From assembly GCA_900316245.1 (NCBI GenBank), contig ONCE01000001.1, positions 62,001 to 126,000 of the forward strand: DNA of 64,000 nt. Reading direction: 5' to 3'. Both the position numbers and the translations under genes were made by a program. The notes under the pieces are model-generated. The model was not told where the DNA came from and searched no databases. It worked only from the letters and a program-made list of their open reading frames with translations. Numbering within the stretch: position 1 is the stretch's first letter; each line of letters begins with the position of its first letter. Source of the DNA: an uncultured Bacteroidales bacterium (lineage in GTDB: Bacteria > Bacteroidota > Bacteroidia > Bacteroidales > UBA932). Below are positions 25,344 through 35,472 of this stretch, in pieces.

Positions 25344-26689
25344 AAGCGGCTCTTCAGGAGTTCGGTAATGGGTTCAATAAAACGGTCAATGTTGCCGGCT
25401 CCAAAGGTGGCCAGCACGTCAATGGGCTCGTCGGCCAGGTAGTCCATCAGCTCCTCTTTCTTGAGCAGCACCTTCTCCGGGGCGGTTACGTCCTTGAAAA
25501 TCATTTCGGACGTCACGCCGGGAATGGGCTCCTCGCGGGCGGGGTAGATGTCCAGCAGGATGAGTTTGTCCACGGCTGAAAGGGCCTTGGCAAACTCGGC
25601 TGCGAAGTCCCGCGTGCGGGTATACAGGTGGGGCTGGAAGATGCCGGTGATCTTTCGGCCCGGGAAAATGTCACGTATGGACGTGATGGCGCTGGTCAGT
25701 TCCGACGGATGGTGCGCGTAGTCGTCTATGTACGACAGGGTAGGGGTGTTCACGTGCACCTCCAGGCGGCGCTTGACGCCTTCAAACGTGCCGATGGCGG
25801 CCTTCACGGCTTCCGGCTCCAGGCCGTAGGTGAGGGCTATGGCGGCTGCGGCAATGCTGTTTTCCGCATTCACCCAGCCGGGGGCGCCTACGCGGATGTC
25901 CTTCAGGATGCCACCCGGCCAGTGGAGGTCGTAGTGGAAGTAGCCGCAGGCGTCGGGATGGGGATTTTCGGCATAGAAATGGGCCGAAGAATCCGTATAG
26001 TGATAGGTTAGAACTTTCGCTTTTGTATGCTCCTGCGTCACAGGGGCGCCTTTCTTGACGATGACGGTGCCGCTTACCTGGCTGGCAAAGGCCCGGAAGG
26101 CTTCCACCACGTGCTCGTAGTCTCCGTAGATGTCCAGGTGGTCGGCCTCCACGGAGGTGATCACGGCAATCTCGGGATAGAGCTGCAGGAAGGAACGGTC
26201 AAACTCGTCGGCCTCCACCACCACGGTGTTGTTCTTGGACATCAGGAGGTTGGTGCCGTAGTTGCGGGAAATGCCGCCCAGGAAGGCGCTGCAGCCTTCG
26301 CCCGTCTGGGTGAGGATATGGGCGGTAAGGGTGGAGGTGGTGGTTTTGCCGTGGGTGCCGGCTACGGCCAGGCAGCGCTGTCCACGGGTAATTTCACCCA
26401 GGGTGCGGGAGCGCTTGAGCACGGTATAGCCCGTGTCCAGCACTTTGCGCAGTTCCTGGAGGTCGGCGGGAATGGCGGGGGTGTACACCACCAGGGTCTC
26501 GGCCTTGTCCACGGGGACCAGGTCCGGGCGGTCTTCGTAGTGCACGGCTATGCCTTCGGCCTCCAGTTTGGCGGTGAGGTCGGAGGGCGTGCGGTCGTAT
26601 CCGGCCACGTTATAGCCCTTGAACTTGTAATACCGGGCAATGGCACTCATGCCGATGCCGCCTATGCCTATGAAATATACGTTCTTCAT
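25340..26689 (-). CDS. murC: UDP-N-acetylmuramate-L-alanine ligase
   Basis: Adds L-Ala to UDP-MurNAc, the first amino-acid step of peptidoglycan. The 449 residues show the Rossmann start VYFIGIGGIGMSAIA, the ATP loop GTHGKTTT (111-118), EADEFDRSFL and the DDYAHHPSE segment. It overlaps murG and ftsQ by 4 bp each. Confidence 0.97.
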   Translation of the reverse strand: MKNVYFIGIGGIGMSAIARYYKFKGYNVAGYDRTPSDLTAKLEAEGIAVHYEDRPDLVPVDKAETLVVYTPAIPADLQELRKVLDTGYTVLKRSRTLGEITRGQRCLAVAGTHGKTTTSTLTAHILTQTGEGCSAFLGGISRNYGTNLLMSKNNTVVVEADEFDRSFLQLYPEIAVITSVEADHLDIYGDYEHVVEAFRAFASQVSGTVIVKKGAPVTQEHTKAKVLTYHYTDSSAHFYAENPHPDACGYFHYDLHWPGGILKDIRVGAPGWVNAENSIAAAAIALTYGLEPEAVKAAIGTFEGVKRRLEVHVNTPTLSYIDDYAHHPSELTSAITSIRDIFPGRKITGIFQPHLYTRTRDFAAEFAKALSAVDKLILLDIYPAREEPIPGVTSEMIFKDVTAPEKVLLKKEELMDYLADEPIDVLATFGAGNIDRFIEPITELLKSRL

Positions 26690-27816
26690 ACCAGCTTGTA
26701 AATCTCGTCACAAATGATCTGGGCGGCGTTGCGAAGGGCCATGGCCTCTGCGTTTTTGCTCAGCTGCTCCATCCGCTCGGGGCTGTGGAGCAGGCCCAGG
26801 GCCGTGGGCAGGAGGTCATCCAGGGCCTCGCTGTCCTTGACCAGCATAGCGGCTTTCTTACGCACCAGCGCCATCGCGTTGTGGGTCTGGTGGTCTTCGG
26901 CCACGTTGGGGGAAGGCACAAAGACCGTGGCCTTGCCCATGGCGCAGAGCTCGGAGACCGTGCTGGCGCCGCTGCGGGAAATGACCACGTCGGCCGCTGC
27001 GTAGGCCAGGTCCATCCGGCCTATGAAATCAAAGTGCTTGATGCCTTGCACGTGGGAGTGGGCCTGCATAAAGTTGTCCACTTCCTTCTTATAGTACTTG
27101 CCGCACTGCCAGATCACTTCCACGCCTTCGCCGTCCTGGCAGCCGTCCTGGATCCAGTGCTCCATCGCGTGGTTGAGGGTACCGCTGCCCAGGCTTCCGC
27201 CCACTACGAACAGGTGTTTCTTTTCAGGAGACAGGCCGAAGAATTCCATCGCCTCGGCCCTCATCTCGGGCGTGGCGGGCTGGGAGAGAATCTCGCGGAT
27301 GGGGTTGCCGCTCATCACAATCTTCTCGGCCGGGAAGAAGCGTTCCATCCCTTCGTAGGCCACGCAGATGCTCTGCACGCGGCTGCCCAGAATCTTGTTG
27401 GTAAGACCGGCAAAGCCGTTCTGTTCCTGGATGAGGGCGGGGATCTTCATTCCCGTGGCAGCCCACAGCAGGGGAGCGCTGGCATAACCGCCCACACCCA
27501 CCACTACGTCGGGCTTGAAGTCTTTCACAATGCGGCGGGCGTGCGCCACGCTCTCCAGCACGCGGAACGGAACGGAGAGGTTGTTCATAAGGTTCTTCAG
27601 GGACAGGCGTCTCTGCATACCGGCTATGGGAAGGCCCACGATCTTGTAGCCTTCGGCCGGTACCTTTTCCATTTCCATCTTTCCTTCGGCCCCTACAAAC
27701 AGGATTTCCGTCTGGGGGCACAGCTGCTTGAGCTTGTTGGCAATGGACACGGCCGGGAAGATATGGCCTCCCGTGCCGCCGCCGCTGATGATTACTCGTA
27801 AAGGTTTGTATTCCAT
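26686..27816 (-). CDS. murG: UDP-GlcNAc:lipid I N-acetylglucosaminyltransferase
   Basis: GT28 enzyme making lipid II at the inner membrane. The start chosen is the ATG at 27816, which shares a base with the ftsW stop; an 8-residue longer frame exists but begins inside ftsW. The 376-residue protein has VIISGGGTGGHIFPAVSIAN, GVGGYASAPLLWAA, ALIQEQNGFAGLTNK and the donor-site segment SRSGASTVSELCAMGKATVFVP. It is in the dcw operon. Confidence 0.97.
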   Translation of the reverse strand: MEYKPLRVIISGGGTGGHIFPAVSIANKLKQLCPQTEILFVGAEGKMEMEKVPAEGYKIVGLPIAGMQRRLSLKNLMNNLSVPFRVLESVAHARRIVKDFKPDVVVGVGGYASAPLLWAATGMKIPALIQEQNGFAGLTNKILGSRVQSICVAYEGMERFFPAEKIVMSGNPIREILSQPATPEMRAEAMEFFGLSPEKKHLFVVGGSLGSGTLNHAMEHWIQDGCQDGEGVEVIWQCGKYYKKEVDNFMQAHSHVQGIKHFDFIGRMDLAYAAADVVISRSGASTVSELCAMGKATVFVPSPNVAEDHQTHNAMALVRKKAAMLVKDSEALDDLLPTALGLLHSPERMEQLSKNAEAMALRNAAQIICDEIYKLV

Positions 27817-29177
27817 TATACCGTACTGTCTTGGGTCCAACTGTTGGCGGCCTCGGCTTCCAGTTCGGCCTTCTTGCGGGCCATATTGTCACGGGCGTCC
27901 TTGGAGATGCTCAGCAGGATGCCGAACACCACGCTGAAGACCAGGAAGGCGTTGGTTCCGTGGCTCACCAGCGGAAGCGTCTGGCCCGTCTGGGGTACCA
28001 GCGGCATATGCACGTTCACGCACATATGCATAAAGGCCTGTCCCGTGACCAGGATAATGAGACCGGTCACTATGATTTTATCGTAATAATTGTCGCACAT
28101 CCGCGCCACCAGGGTTCCGCGGGCAAAGAGGCTGAAGTAGAGCAGGATGAGGATGAGGGCTCCAAAGAGGCCCGTCTCTTCCACAATGAAGCTGAACATA
28201 TAGTCTCCGAAGATAACCGGCACCTGGTACTTCTGGGTGCTGTTGCCTATGCCCTTTCCAAAGGCGCCGCCTTCCTTGATGGCCAGGAGCGCCCCCACGG
28301 GCTGGTCCAGCTTGCCGCGGGCCTTGAGCCAGTCCTGGCTCTCGCGCGGGCTGTTGAGGAGAATCTTCATAGTGGCGTCGTCGTCCTGGGTGATGCGGCC
28401 TATGGCGGTGCCGAAGCGGCTTCCCTCCAGCCAGCCGGCCTTGTAGGCGGCAAACATTCCTCCGATGGCTATGGCTATGACCACGGCAAAGATGCCCACG
28501 TCCTTCATATCCAGGCCGCCCACCATCACCATCAGCACCATAATGGCGCCAATGAACAGGGCCGATGAGTTGGAACCCATCATCACCATCAGGCTCACGG
28601 CACCGATGGGGAAGTAGATGTACAGCACTTTCTGCCAGCTTTCCTTGCCCAGGAAGGCCAGGCGTTCGAACTTCTCCGACAGCTGCTTGGCGCGTTTGAA
28701 ATCTCCGTTCTTGAAGGTGTTCAGGGCCCAGCCCAGATACATAATCATAAACAGCTTGATGTACTCGTATATGTGCACCTGGAAGCCTCCCACGATGAGG
28801 ATACGGCGGGCACCGTTGATTTCACCGGCGCGCACCACGCCCAGGTTCAGATTGAGTACCAGAATGGTCAGCAGCACGAAACTTACCCCAAATCCCCATT
28901 TGGACAGGGCGTGGAGCCAGTCCTGCCGGCCAAAGAAATACAGTCCGAAGATGATGACAAAGCCCATCCCTACCACCTTGAGCTGACTCACCATAATGGA
29001 CACGCGGTCTATTCCGTGACCTTCGTTTACCAGACGGGGGGTAGACGAGAACACGGAAATGACAGAGATGAGCATCAGGAACAGGGCAATCAAAAAGATC
29101 ACCTTGTCTCCGCTGAAGCGGTCCATCAGCTGGGTCAGGTAGCCCAGGAAGCCGGTTTTGGTCTTTTCTTCGGCCAT
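27816..29177 (-). CDS. ftsW: Lipid II polymerase FtsW (SEDS family)
   Basis: Integral membrane septal glycosyltransferase of the SEDS family. The 453 residues have about ten hydrophobic segments and the conserved loops: GARRILIVGGFQVHIYEYIKLFMI (SxQPSE-like region, diverged here), KEGGAFGKGIGNSTQKYQVP and the C-terminal MPLVPQTGQTLPLVSHGTNAFLV. The late part varies from the more usual LPxTGxxLPxxSxGGSS. It is 3 bp from murD. Confidence 0.95.
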   Translation of the reverse strand: MAEEKTKTGFLGYLTQLMDRFSGDKVIFLIALFLMLISVISVFSSTPRLVNEGHGIDRVSIMVSQLKVVGMGFVIIFGLYFFGRQDWLHALSKWGFGVSFVLLTILVLNLNLGVVRAGEINGARRILIVGGFQVHIYEYIKLFMIMYLGWALNTFKNGDFKRAKQLSEKFERLAFLGKESWQKVLYIYFPIGAVSLMVMMGSNSSALFIGAIMVLMVMVGGLDMKDVGIFAVVIAIAIGGMFAAYKAGWLEGSRFGTAIGRITQDDDATMKILLNSPRESQDWLKARGKLDQPVGALLAIKEGGAFGKGIGNSTQKYQVPVIFGDYMFSFIVEETGLFGALILILLYFSLFARGTLVARMCDNYYDKIIVTGLIILVTGQAFMHMCVNVHMPLVPQTGQTLPLVSHGTNAFLVFSVVFGILLSISKDARDNMARKKAELEAEAANSWTQDSTV

Positions 29178-29180
29178 ATC

Positions 29181-30515
29181 TTAGAGTTTGCGGACGGCAG
29201 CCTTGAACTGCTCGCCCCGGTCTTCGTAATTCTTGAAGAGGTCAAAGCTGGCGCAGCAGGGGCTCAGGAGCACCACGTCTCCGGGCTGGGCCAGTTCGGC
29301 CGATTTGCGCACGGCCTCCTCTGCACTTGCGGTATCGGTAATGATAGGGACCAGTTTCTCGAAGGCGGCGTGAATCTTGGTGTTGTCCACACCCAAACAC
29401 ACGATGGCTTTCACCTTCTCCTTCACCAGGTCGTTGAGCACGCTGTAGTCGTTGCCCTTGTCGGTTCCGCCCACAATCCAGATCACGGGCTTCTTCTGGC
29501 ATTCCAGGGCATACCAGGCGCTGTCTACGTTGGTGGCCTTGGAGTCGTTGATGTACAGCACGTCCTTGATGCTCAGCACGGGCTCCAGGCGGTGCTCGAT
29601 GGGCTGGAACGTGGCCAGCGACTTGCGGATGACCTCGTTCTCGATGCCCGTAGCCTTGGCGGCCAGGGCTGCGGCCATGGAGTTGTAGATATTGTGCTTG
29701 CCGCCCAGGGCCAGTTCTTCCAGGAAGAGGTCGGTTTCCTCCTTTTCGTAGCGGATGACCATCTTGCCGTTCCGGAGGAAGGCACCCTGCTGCACCTCTT
29801 TCTCCTGGGAGAAGGGCAGCATCTTGCAGCGCAGGATGATGTTGTTCAGATGGCCCACGGTGATGGCATCGTCGGAGTCGAAGATGAAGCAGTCGTCCTG
29901 CGTGAGGTTGCGGGTGATGTTGAACTTGGCGGCCACGTAGTTTTCCATCTTGTGGTCGTAGCGGTCCAGGTGGTCCGGAGTGATGTTGGTGATGATGGCA
30001 ATGTCCGGCTTGAAGTCGTAGATGTCGTCCAGCTGGAAACTGCTGATCTCCAGCACATAGTAGTCAAAGTGCTCGGTGGCCACCTGATAAGCGTAGCTCT
30101 TTCCGATGTTGCCGCCCAGGCCCACGTTGAGGCCGGCGTTCTGCAGCAGGTAATAGATGAGGCTGGTGGTAGTGGTCTTTCCGTTGGATCCGGTGATGCA
30201 GATCTTCTTGGCGCTGTCGTAGCGGCTGGCGAACTCAATCTCGGACACGATGCGGATGCCCTTCTCACGGATCTTCTGAACCATCGGAACGGTGCCGGGG
30301 ATACCGGGGCTCTTGACCACCTCGTCGGCGTTCAGGATCAGTTCCTCGGTATGCTGGCCCTGCTCGAAGGGAATCTCCCATTTCTGAAGGGTCTTCACAT
30401 AGTCTTCCTTGATCTGTCCCTTGTCGCTCAGGAACACATCGAATCCCTTAACTTTTGCCAATACGGCTGCGCCTACTCCGCTTTCGGCGCCACCTAAAAC
30501 AACAACGCGTGCCAT
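29181..30515 (-). CDS. murD: UDP-MurNAc-L-Ala:D-glutamate ligase
   Basis: Adds D-Glu to the muropeptide precursor. The 444 residues include the N-terminal UDP-binding VVVLGGAESGVGAAVLA, the ATP loop GSNGKTTTT (109-117), LEISSFQLDD, and a late VLLSPCCASFD that fits the MurD LSPACASFD motif. Dcw operon member. Confidence 0.97.
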   Translation of the reverse strand: MARVVVLGGAESGVGAAVLAKVKGFDVFLSDKGQIKEDYVKTLQKWEIPFEQGQHTEELILNADEVVKSPGIPGTVPMVQKIREKGIRIVSEIEFASRYDSAKKICITGSNGKTTTTSLIYYLLQNAGLNVGLGGNIGKSYAYQVATEHFDYYVLEISSFQLDDIYDFKPDIAIITNITPDHLDRYDHKMENYVAAKFNITRNLTQDDCFIFDSDDAITVGHLNNIILRCKMLPFSQEKEVQQGAFLRNGKMVIRYEKEETDLFLEELALGGKHNIYNSMAAALAAKATGIENEVIRKSLATFQPIEHRLEPVLSIKDVLYINDSKATNVDSAWYALECQKKPVIWIVGGTDKGNDYSVLNDLVKEKVKAIVCLGVDNTKIHAAFEKLVPIITDTASAEEAVRKSAELAQPGDVVLLSPCCASFDLFKNYEDRGEQFKAAVRKL

Positions 30516-30519
30516 GTAA

Positions 30520-31812
30520 TTATCTAATCTTTAATAATGCTAACGTACTAACTGCCAATAGGATCTGGACAATCCAGAAACGGACGGTAATCTTTGCCTC
30601 GTGCTGCGCAGGAACCGGCTTGGGGAAGAGGACCGGACCTTCCGGAGCCTTCTTGTCCTGGTAGTGGTGGTGCAGCGGAGCCATGCTCCAGATGCGCTTG
30701 CCGGTGCCCGTGCGCTTGCGGGTAAACTTGAAGTAACCCCGCTGGAGCAGCACGGAGAGGCTCTCGGCAAAGAACACTCCGCACAGCAGCGGGAGCAGCA
30801 GTTCCTTGCGCATCAGCACGGCGCTTACGCCTATGATGCCGCCGATGGTCAGGCTGCCCGTATCTCCCATAAACACCTGGGCCGGGAAGGAATTGTACCA
30901 GAGGAAGCCCACCAGGGCGCCCACAAAGGCACTCATAAAGATGGCTATCTCTCCGGATCCCGGTATATACATAATGTTCAGGAAGTTGGAATCGATGAGG
31001 TTGCCGCCCAGCCAGGCTATCACGCCCAGCACCACTCCCACTACGGCCGATGTCCCCGCCGCCAGGCCGTCCAGGCCGTCGGTGAGGTTGGTTCCGTTGG
31101 AGCAGGCGGTGATGACCAGCACAATCATAAGCACGTAGATGGCCCATTTGCAGTACCAGCCCCAGGCGCCCTTGACGGGGGAGAGCCAGCGGTAGTCAAA
31201 CTCGTGGTTCTTCACGAAGGGGATGGTGGTCTTGGTGCTCTTGACCACGTTCTCCTGTTGGAAGCGGCCGCTGGTAACGGTGGTTTCCGTCTCCAGGGTG
31301 CGCTCTATGCTTTCTTTCACCATCACTTTTTCACGGACCACGATGTCCGGGCTCATCCACACGGTAAGGCCGATGACAAAGCCCAGCACCACCTGGGCAA
31401 TGAGCTTGCCTTTCTCGCTCATTCCTTCCTTGCGGTGCTTGAACACCTTGATGTAGTCGTCGGTGAAGCCCAGCGCACCGCACCAGACCGTGCTCAGCAG
31501 AAGCAGGAGCACATAGATGTTGGTGAGGTCGCAGAACAGCAGGACGCCGCTCAGGATGCTCAGGATGATGATGATGCCGCCCATCGTGGGGGTGCCCTTC
31601 TTCTGGATCTGGTCGGCCAGGCCCAGGTCGCGCACCGTTTCGCCAATCTGCTTGCTGCGCAGCCAGTCAATGATCTTGTTGCCGGCAAACAGGGATACCA
31701 GCACGGCCGTCACCGCCGCCATCATAGCGCGGAAGCTCAAGTAGTGCATCAGGCCGATGCCGGGAAAATCGACGCCGATTTTCTCCAGGTACTGAAACAG
31801 ATGGTAAATCAT
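30520..31812 (-). CDS. mraY: Phospho-MurNAc-pentapeptide transferase
   Basis: Ten-helix membrane enzyme that makes lipid I on undecaprenyl phosphate. The 430 residues contain the MraY signatures KKGTPTMGGIIII, ALGFTDDYIKV (catalytic DD), NGTNLTDGLDGLAAG and the GTGKRIWSMAPLHHHYQ segment. It is longer than E. coli MraY (360) because of an insertion of about 60 residues around 165-225 (VKESIERTLETETTVTSG region), a feature I recall in Bacteroidetes MraY. It overlaps murE by 4 bp. Confidence 0.97.
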   Translation of the reverse strand: MIYHLFQYLEKIGVDFPGIGLMHYLSFRAMMAAVTAVLVSLFAGNKIIDWLRSKQIGETVRDLGLADQIQKKGTPTMGGIIIILSILSGVLLFCDLTNIYVLLLLLSTVWCGALGFTDDYIKVFKHRKEGMSEKGKLIAQVVLGFVIGLTVWMSPDIVVREKVMVKESIERTLETETTVTSGRFQQENVVKSTKTTIPFVKNHEFDYRWLSPVKGAWGWYCKWAIYVLMIVLVITACSNGTNLTDGLDGLAAGTSAVVGVVLGVIAWLGGNLIDSNFLNIMYIPGSGEIAIFMSAFVGALVGFLWYNSFPAQVFMGDTGSLTIGGIIGVSAVLMRKELLLPLLCGVFFAESLSVLLQRGYFKFTRKRTGTGKRIWSMAPLHHHYQDKKAPEGPVLFPKPVPAQHEAKITVRFWIVQILLAVSTLALLKIR

Positions 31813-33218
31813 TGCAGCATCAGTTTAAAGGTTTCGTTCACTATGTCTTTTTCTACGAAGGGGCGCTTCTCGTGGCCCACAATCTGGTAATCTTCGTGTC
31901 CCTTTCCGGCCAGCAGGATGATGGCTCCGTCCGGGGCGGTGAGGATGGCGGTGCGGATGGCCTCCTTGCGGTCGGTGATGGTCAGCGTCTTGGCCAGGCT
32001 CAGGGGATCCAGGCCCGCCTTGATATCGGCAATGATGGCCTCCGGATCCTCGGTGCGGGGGTTGTCGGAGGTGATGACCACGCGGTCGCTCAGCTGCTGG
32101 GCAATCTGGGCCATCTCCGGGCGTTTGGTCTTGTCGCGGTCACCGCCGCAGCCGAACACGCAGATGAGCTGGCGGTCGGAAGAGATGGTGCGCAGGCACT
32201 TGAGCACGTTCTCCAGGGCGTCGGGGGTGTGGGCGTAGTCCAGCACCACGGTAATGCCTCTGGGACCGCTGATGTTCTCCAGGCGTCCGGGGGCCGATTC
32301 CAGCTTGGACAGGGCCACCAGCGTCTGGGAAGGGTCGGCGCCCAGGCAGACGGCGGCGCTGTAGATGGCCAGCACGTTGTAGGCGTTGTGTACGCCAATC
32401 AGCCGTACCCAGGTCTCCACGCCGTCAATCTTCAGGAGCATCCCCTCCACACCCTGTTCCAGGATGCGGGCGGTATGGTCGGCCAGGCCGCGGACCGAGT
32501 AGGTGACGGTGGTGGCGTTGCAGTTCTGCACCATCACGGAACCGTTCTTGTCATCGGCGTTGATGAGGGCGATGGCCTTCTGCGGCAGGTTGTCAAAGAA
32601 GAGCTTCTTGCAGCGCAGGTACTCGGCAAAGGTGCCGTGGTAGTCCAGGTGGTCGTGGGTGAGGTTGGAGAAGATGCCCATGGCAAACTCCAGACCGGTC
32701 ACACGGTCCTGCTCCACGCCTATGGAGCTCACTTCCATAAAGCAGTATTCGCAGCCCTTCTCCACCATCTGCGCCATCAGGGCGTTGAGGGAAACCGGGT
32801 CTACGGTGGTGTTTTCGGTTTCGTAACGCTCGTCTCCCACGTAGTTGGCAATGGTAGAGAGCAGGCCGCACTGGTAGCCCAGGCTTCGGAACAGGCGGTA
32901 CAGCAGGGTTACGGTAGTGGTCTTGCCGTTGGTGCCGGTGATGCCCACCAGGGTGAGCTTGCCGGACGGATGGTCGTAGAAGGCATCGGCGGCCAGGGCC
33001 AGGGCCCGGCGGCTGTTTTCCACCACCTCCACTTCTACGCCGGCGGTGTCCACGCCTTCGGGAATCCTTTCGCAGATGATGCCCGTGGCACCTTTTTCAA
33101 TGGCACCGGCAATATAATCGTGACCGTCACTGCTGAAGCCTTTCACGGCCACAAACAGGGCTCCGGGAATCACTTTCCTGGAATCGGCGGTAATCAATGT
33201 GAAGTTTTTGTAGTTCAT
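31809..33218 (-). CDS. murE: UDP-MurNAc-tripeptide synthetase (meso-DAP adding)
   Basis: Adds the third residue of the stem peptide. I start at the ATG 33218, which overlaps the ftsI stop by 4 bp; the longer open frame runs into ftsI. The 469-residue protein has ADSRKVIPGALFVAVKG, ATP loop GTNGKTT (95-101) and, near 385-388, DNPR, the motif that reads meso-diaminopimelate instead of lysine. This predicts DAP-type peptidoglycan, as expected for a Gram-negative. Confidence 0.97.
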   Translation of the reverse strand: MNYKNFTLITADSRKVIPGALFVAVKGFSSDGHDYIAGAIEKGATGIICERIPEGVDTAGVEVEVVENSRRALALAADAFYDHPSGKLTLVGITGTNGKTTTVTLLYRLFRSLGYQCGLLSTIANYVGDERYETENTTVDPVSLNALMAQMVEKGCEYCFMEVSSIGVEQDRVTGLEFAMGIFSNLTHDHLDYHGTFAEYLRCKKLFFDNLPQKAIALINADDKNGSVMVQNCNATTVTYSVRGLADHTARILEQGVEGMLLKIDGVETWVRLIGVHNAYNVLAIYSAAVCLGADPSQTLVALSKLESAPGRLENISGPRGITVVLDYAHTPDALENVLKCLRTISSDRQLICVFGCGGDRDKTKRPEMAQIAQQLSDRVVITSDNPRTEDPEAIIADIKAGLDPLSLAKTLTITDRKEAIRTAILTAPDGAIILLAGKGHEDYQIVGHEKRPFVEKDIVNETFKLMLQ

Positions 33219-35134
33219 TTTTCCTTGTTTTCCATTACAGGCACCGCTTCGGTGGGGTGCAGCACCGGGCTCCATTCATTGTCCAGGGCATAGAGCTGGT
33301 CCACGATGTCGCGGACGGCCAGGGCGGGCATCGTGCCGCCGTAGAAACTCTTGTTGGACAGGTACGAGTACACCGTAATCAGGATGGTGTACTTGGGCTT
33401 GTCGGCCGGGAAGAAGCCCACAAAGGTGCCCTGGTTTTTCTTGCGGCCGCTGGCGTCCTGGTACTGGCCGTTGGGCAGCACCACACGCGCGGTACCGGTC
33501 TTGCCGGCTACCGGCAGCTTGGCCCCCTTCAGGCGGGTGGCCGTACCGGTTTTCACCACAGCCCGCAGGGCGCGGGTTACCGTATCGGCCGTAGCAGGGG
33601 AGCAGATGCTCTCGTTGAGGGCCGAAGGGACAAATTTCTTGATCACCTTTCCGTCTTTCTCCACGCTTTCCACCAGGTAGGGCTTCATCATACGGCCGTG
33701 GTTGGCAATGCCGTTGTAGAAGGTTACCACGTGAAGCGGGGTTACGCTGAGGCCATAGCCGTAAGCCACGGTGCCCAGGGTGCTGTTGGACCAGCCCGGC
33801 GATCCGGGGCGGGTCACGGACGGGGTACGCAGACCCTCGATGTCAAAGTCGAAGGCTTCTCCCAGGCGGTAAGAGTACAGGTGGTCAAACAGTTCCTGCG
33901 GCTTCTTGCCGTAGTAAGTCTCGGCCAGCTGGGCAAATACGTAGTTGGAAGAAATCTCGAAGCCGTGCATCACGGAAATGTCGCGGCGGCCCGTCTGGCG
34001 CTGGTAGTCGGAGATGTGGTCGTCGTGCGGGTATTCGGAAGCGCTGCCGGGATGGCGCCAGTTGGGCACCCAGCCGTTGTTGGTGGGCAGCGTCTGGTCC
34101 AGTCTCTTCACGTAGCCGTCCTCCACCAGCGAGAGCAGCGTGGCGGTCTTCATCACGGAGCCCTGCTCGCCCCTTTCGGTGAGTACCAGGTTCTCACGCT
34201 CCCATAGCACCGTCTGCGGTGTTTCTCCGCGGGAGAGGTTCACCATAGCGCGGATGGCTCCGGTCTTGGTTTCCATAATCACGCAGATGCCGGCGCGGAC
34301 GTCCGGGTTCTCGTTGATCTGGGCGCGGAGGGCGCGGTCGGCAATGTCCTGGAAGTCCACGTTGATGGTGGTGCGGATGTCGTTGCCGTCCTGTACGGAC
34401 ACGGCGGCCGAATCCAGGTCGCGGACCCAGCGGTTGTTGTCCGTCACGCGGCGCCATTCGTAGCCCTCGTGGCCGTGAAGCTCGCTGTCAAAGCTGTCCT
34501 CCAGGCCCTTGCGGGAGAGGTCTTTCACGTAGCCGATGGTGCGGCGGGCCAGGGAGTCGTACGGGTAGATGCGCTCATCGTGCTTCTCCACGATGATGCC
34601 GCCGGTATAGGTTCCCTCGCGGTAGAGGGGGAAGGTCTTCAGCAGTTTGACCGTCTCCAGATCCACGTTTTTGCGGATGCTCAGGTAGCGGTTGTTGTTG
34701 TCACGGCCCTTGAGGATGGCGTTGGCGTACTGGTCGGCGCTCTTGTCACGGAACTGGTTGCTCAGGTACACGCCCAGTTCGCGGGCTTTGGACCTCCAGA
34801 CACGCTCCAGACTGTCTTTTCCGCTCTGCTTGTAGTACTGCTTCTTGACGGTGCAGTCCATATAGATGTCATAGAGGGGGGCCGAAAGGGCCAGCGGACG
34901 GCCGTCCGTGGCCAGGATGCGACCGCGCACGGGCGGATCGATGTGCAGTTCCACGGAAGGACGGAACAGGCCGATCACCTTGTCATCCACGTGATAGGTG
35001 GTCTGGATCTTGACAATGCAGACGAGGATTCCTACGCCCAGGGCCAGGAATACATAGGACAGGAAGAACATAACCACGTGAATTCGGTCGCGGTTTTCTA
35101 TGGTGTCCGATATTTCTCGTCTCTCTTTGCTCAT
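33215..35134 (-). CDS. ftsI: Septal transpeptidase (class B PBP, FtsI)
   Basis: Cross-links septal peptidoglycan. The 639-residue protein has one N-terminal transmembrane helix (about 19-42), a pedestal with RGRILATDGRPLA, and the penicillin-binding domain with all three motifs: Ser326-x-x-Lys329 in EQGSVMKTA, SSN at 395-397 and KTG at 545-547. There is no PASTA tail. The active-site box is GSVMK where many FtsI have GSTFK or GSTMK. It overlaps ftsL and murE by 4 bp. Confidence 0.95.
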   Translation of the reverse strand: MSKERREISDTIENRDRIHVVMFFLSYVFLALGVGILVCIVKIQTTYHVDDKVIGLFRPSVELHIDPPVRGRILATDGRPLALSAPLYDIYMDCTVKKQYYKQSGKDSLERVWRSKARELGVYLSNQFRDKSADQYANAILKGRDNNNRYLSIRKNVDLETVKLLKTFPLYREGTYTGGIIVEKHDERIYPYDSLARRTIGYVKDLSRKGLEDSFDSELHGHEGYEWRRVTDNNRWVRDLDSAAVSVQDGNDIRTTINVDFQDIADRALRAQINENPDVRAGICVIMETKTGAIRAMVNLSRGETPQTVLWERENLVLTERGEQGSVMKTATLLSLVEDGYVKRLDQTLPTNNGWVPNWRHPGSASEYPHDDHISDYQRQTGRRDISVMHGFEISSNYVFAQLAETYYGKKPQELFDHLYSYRLGEAFDFDIEGLRTPSVTRPGSPGWSNSTLGTVAYGYGLSVTPLHVVTFYNGIANHGRMMKPYLVESVEKDGKVIKKFVPSALNESICSPATADTVTRALRAVVKTGTATRLKGAKLPVAGKTGTARVVLPNGQYQDASGRKKNQGTFVGFFPADKPKYTILITVYSYLSNKSFYGGTMPALAVRDIVDQLYALDNEWSPVLHPTEAVPVMENKEK

Positions 35135-35472
35135 TTCTTCTTCACAATGGCAGCGGGTTCCTTGGGTACGGTAACCGGGGAACCCAGTTCGCGCAGGCGC
35201 TTCTCGGCGCTGGATGCGCTATGCAGTTTTACCAGCTGTGCCTCTTTCTGGGCGTGGTAAATCTTCAGTTCTTCAATGGCGGCCTTGTTGTCTCCTACCC
35301 GCGAGAGGGTCTTGTCTACCTTCAGGCTCAGGAAGATGCTCAGCCACATCAGCAGGAACAGGTACATAATGTGCATATAAAACTGGTCTGCTCCTACCAG
35401 CAGGAGAAACTCTCCGTTCCGGAGGGATTTCATTCCCTTGCGGAAGCCCCGCCAAAGTCCCAGGAGGTTCAT
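35131..35472 (-). CDS. ftsL: FtsL-like division protein
   Basis: A 113-residue bitopic protein: basic cytoplasmic start (LWRGFRKGMKSLRNGE), one transmembrane helix (about 31-49, MHIMYLFLLMWLSIFLSLKV), then a periplasmic coiled-coil-like helix with the heptad pattern IEELKIYHAQKEAQLVKL. FtsL proteins share little sequence; identification rests on topology, size and position between rsmH and ftsI, with 4-bp overlaps on both sides. Confidence 0.82.
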   Translation of the reverse strand: MNLLGLWRGFRKGMKSLRNGEFLLLVGADQFYMHIMYLFLLMWLSIFLSLKVDKTLSRVGDNKAAIEELKIYHAQKEAQLVKLHSASSAEKRLRELGSPVTVPKEPAAIVKKK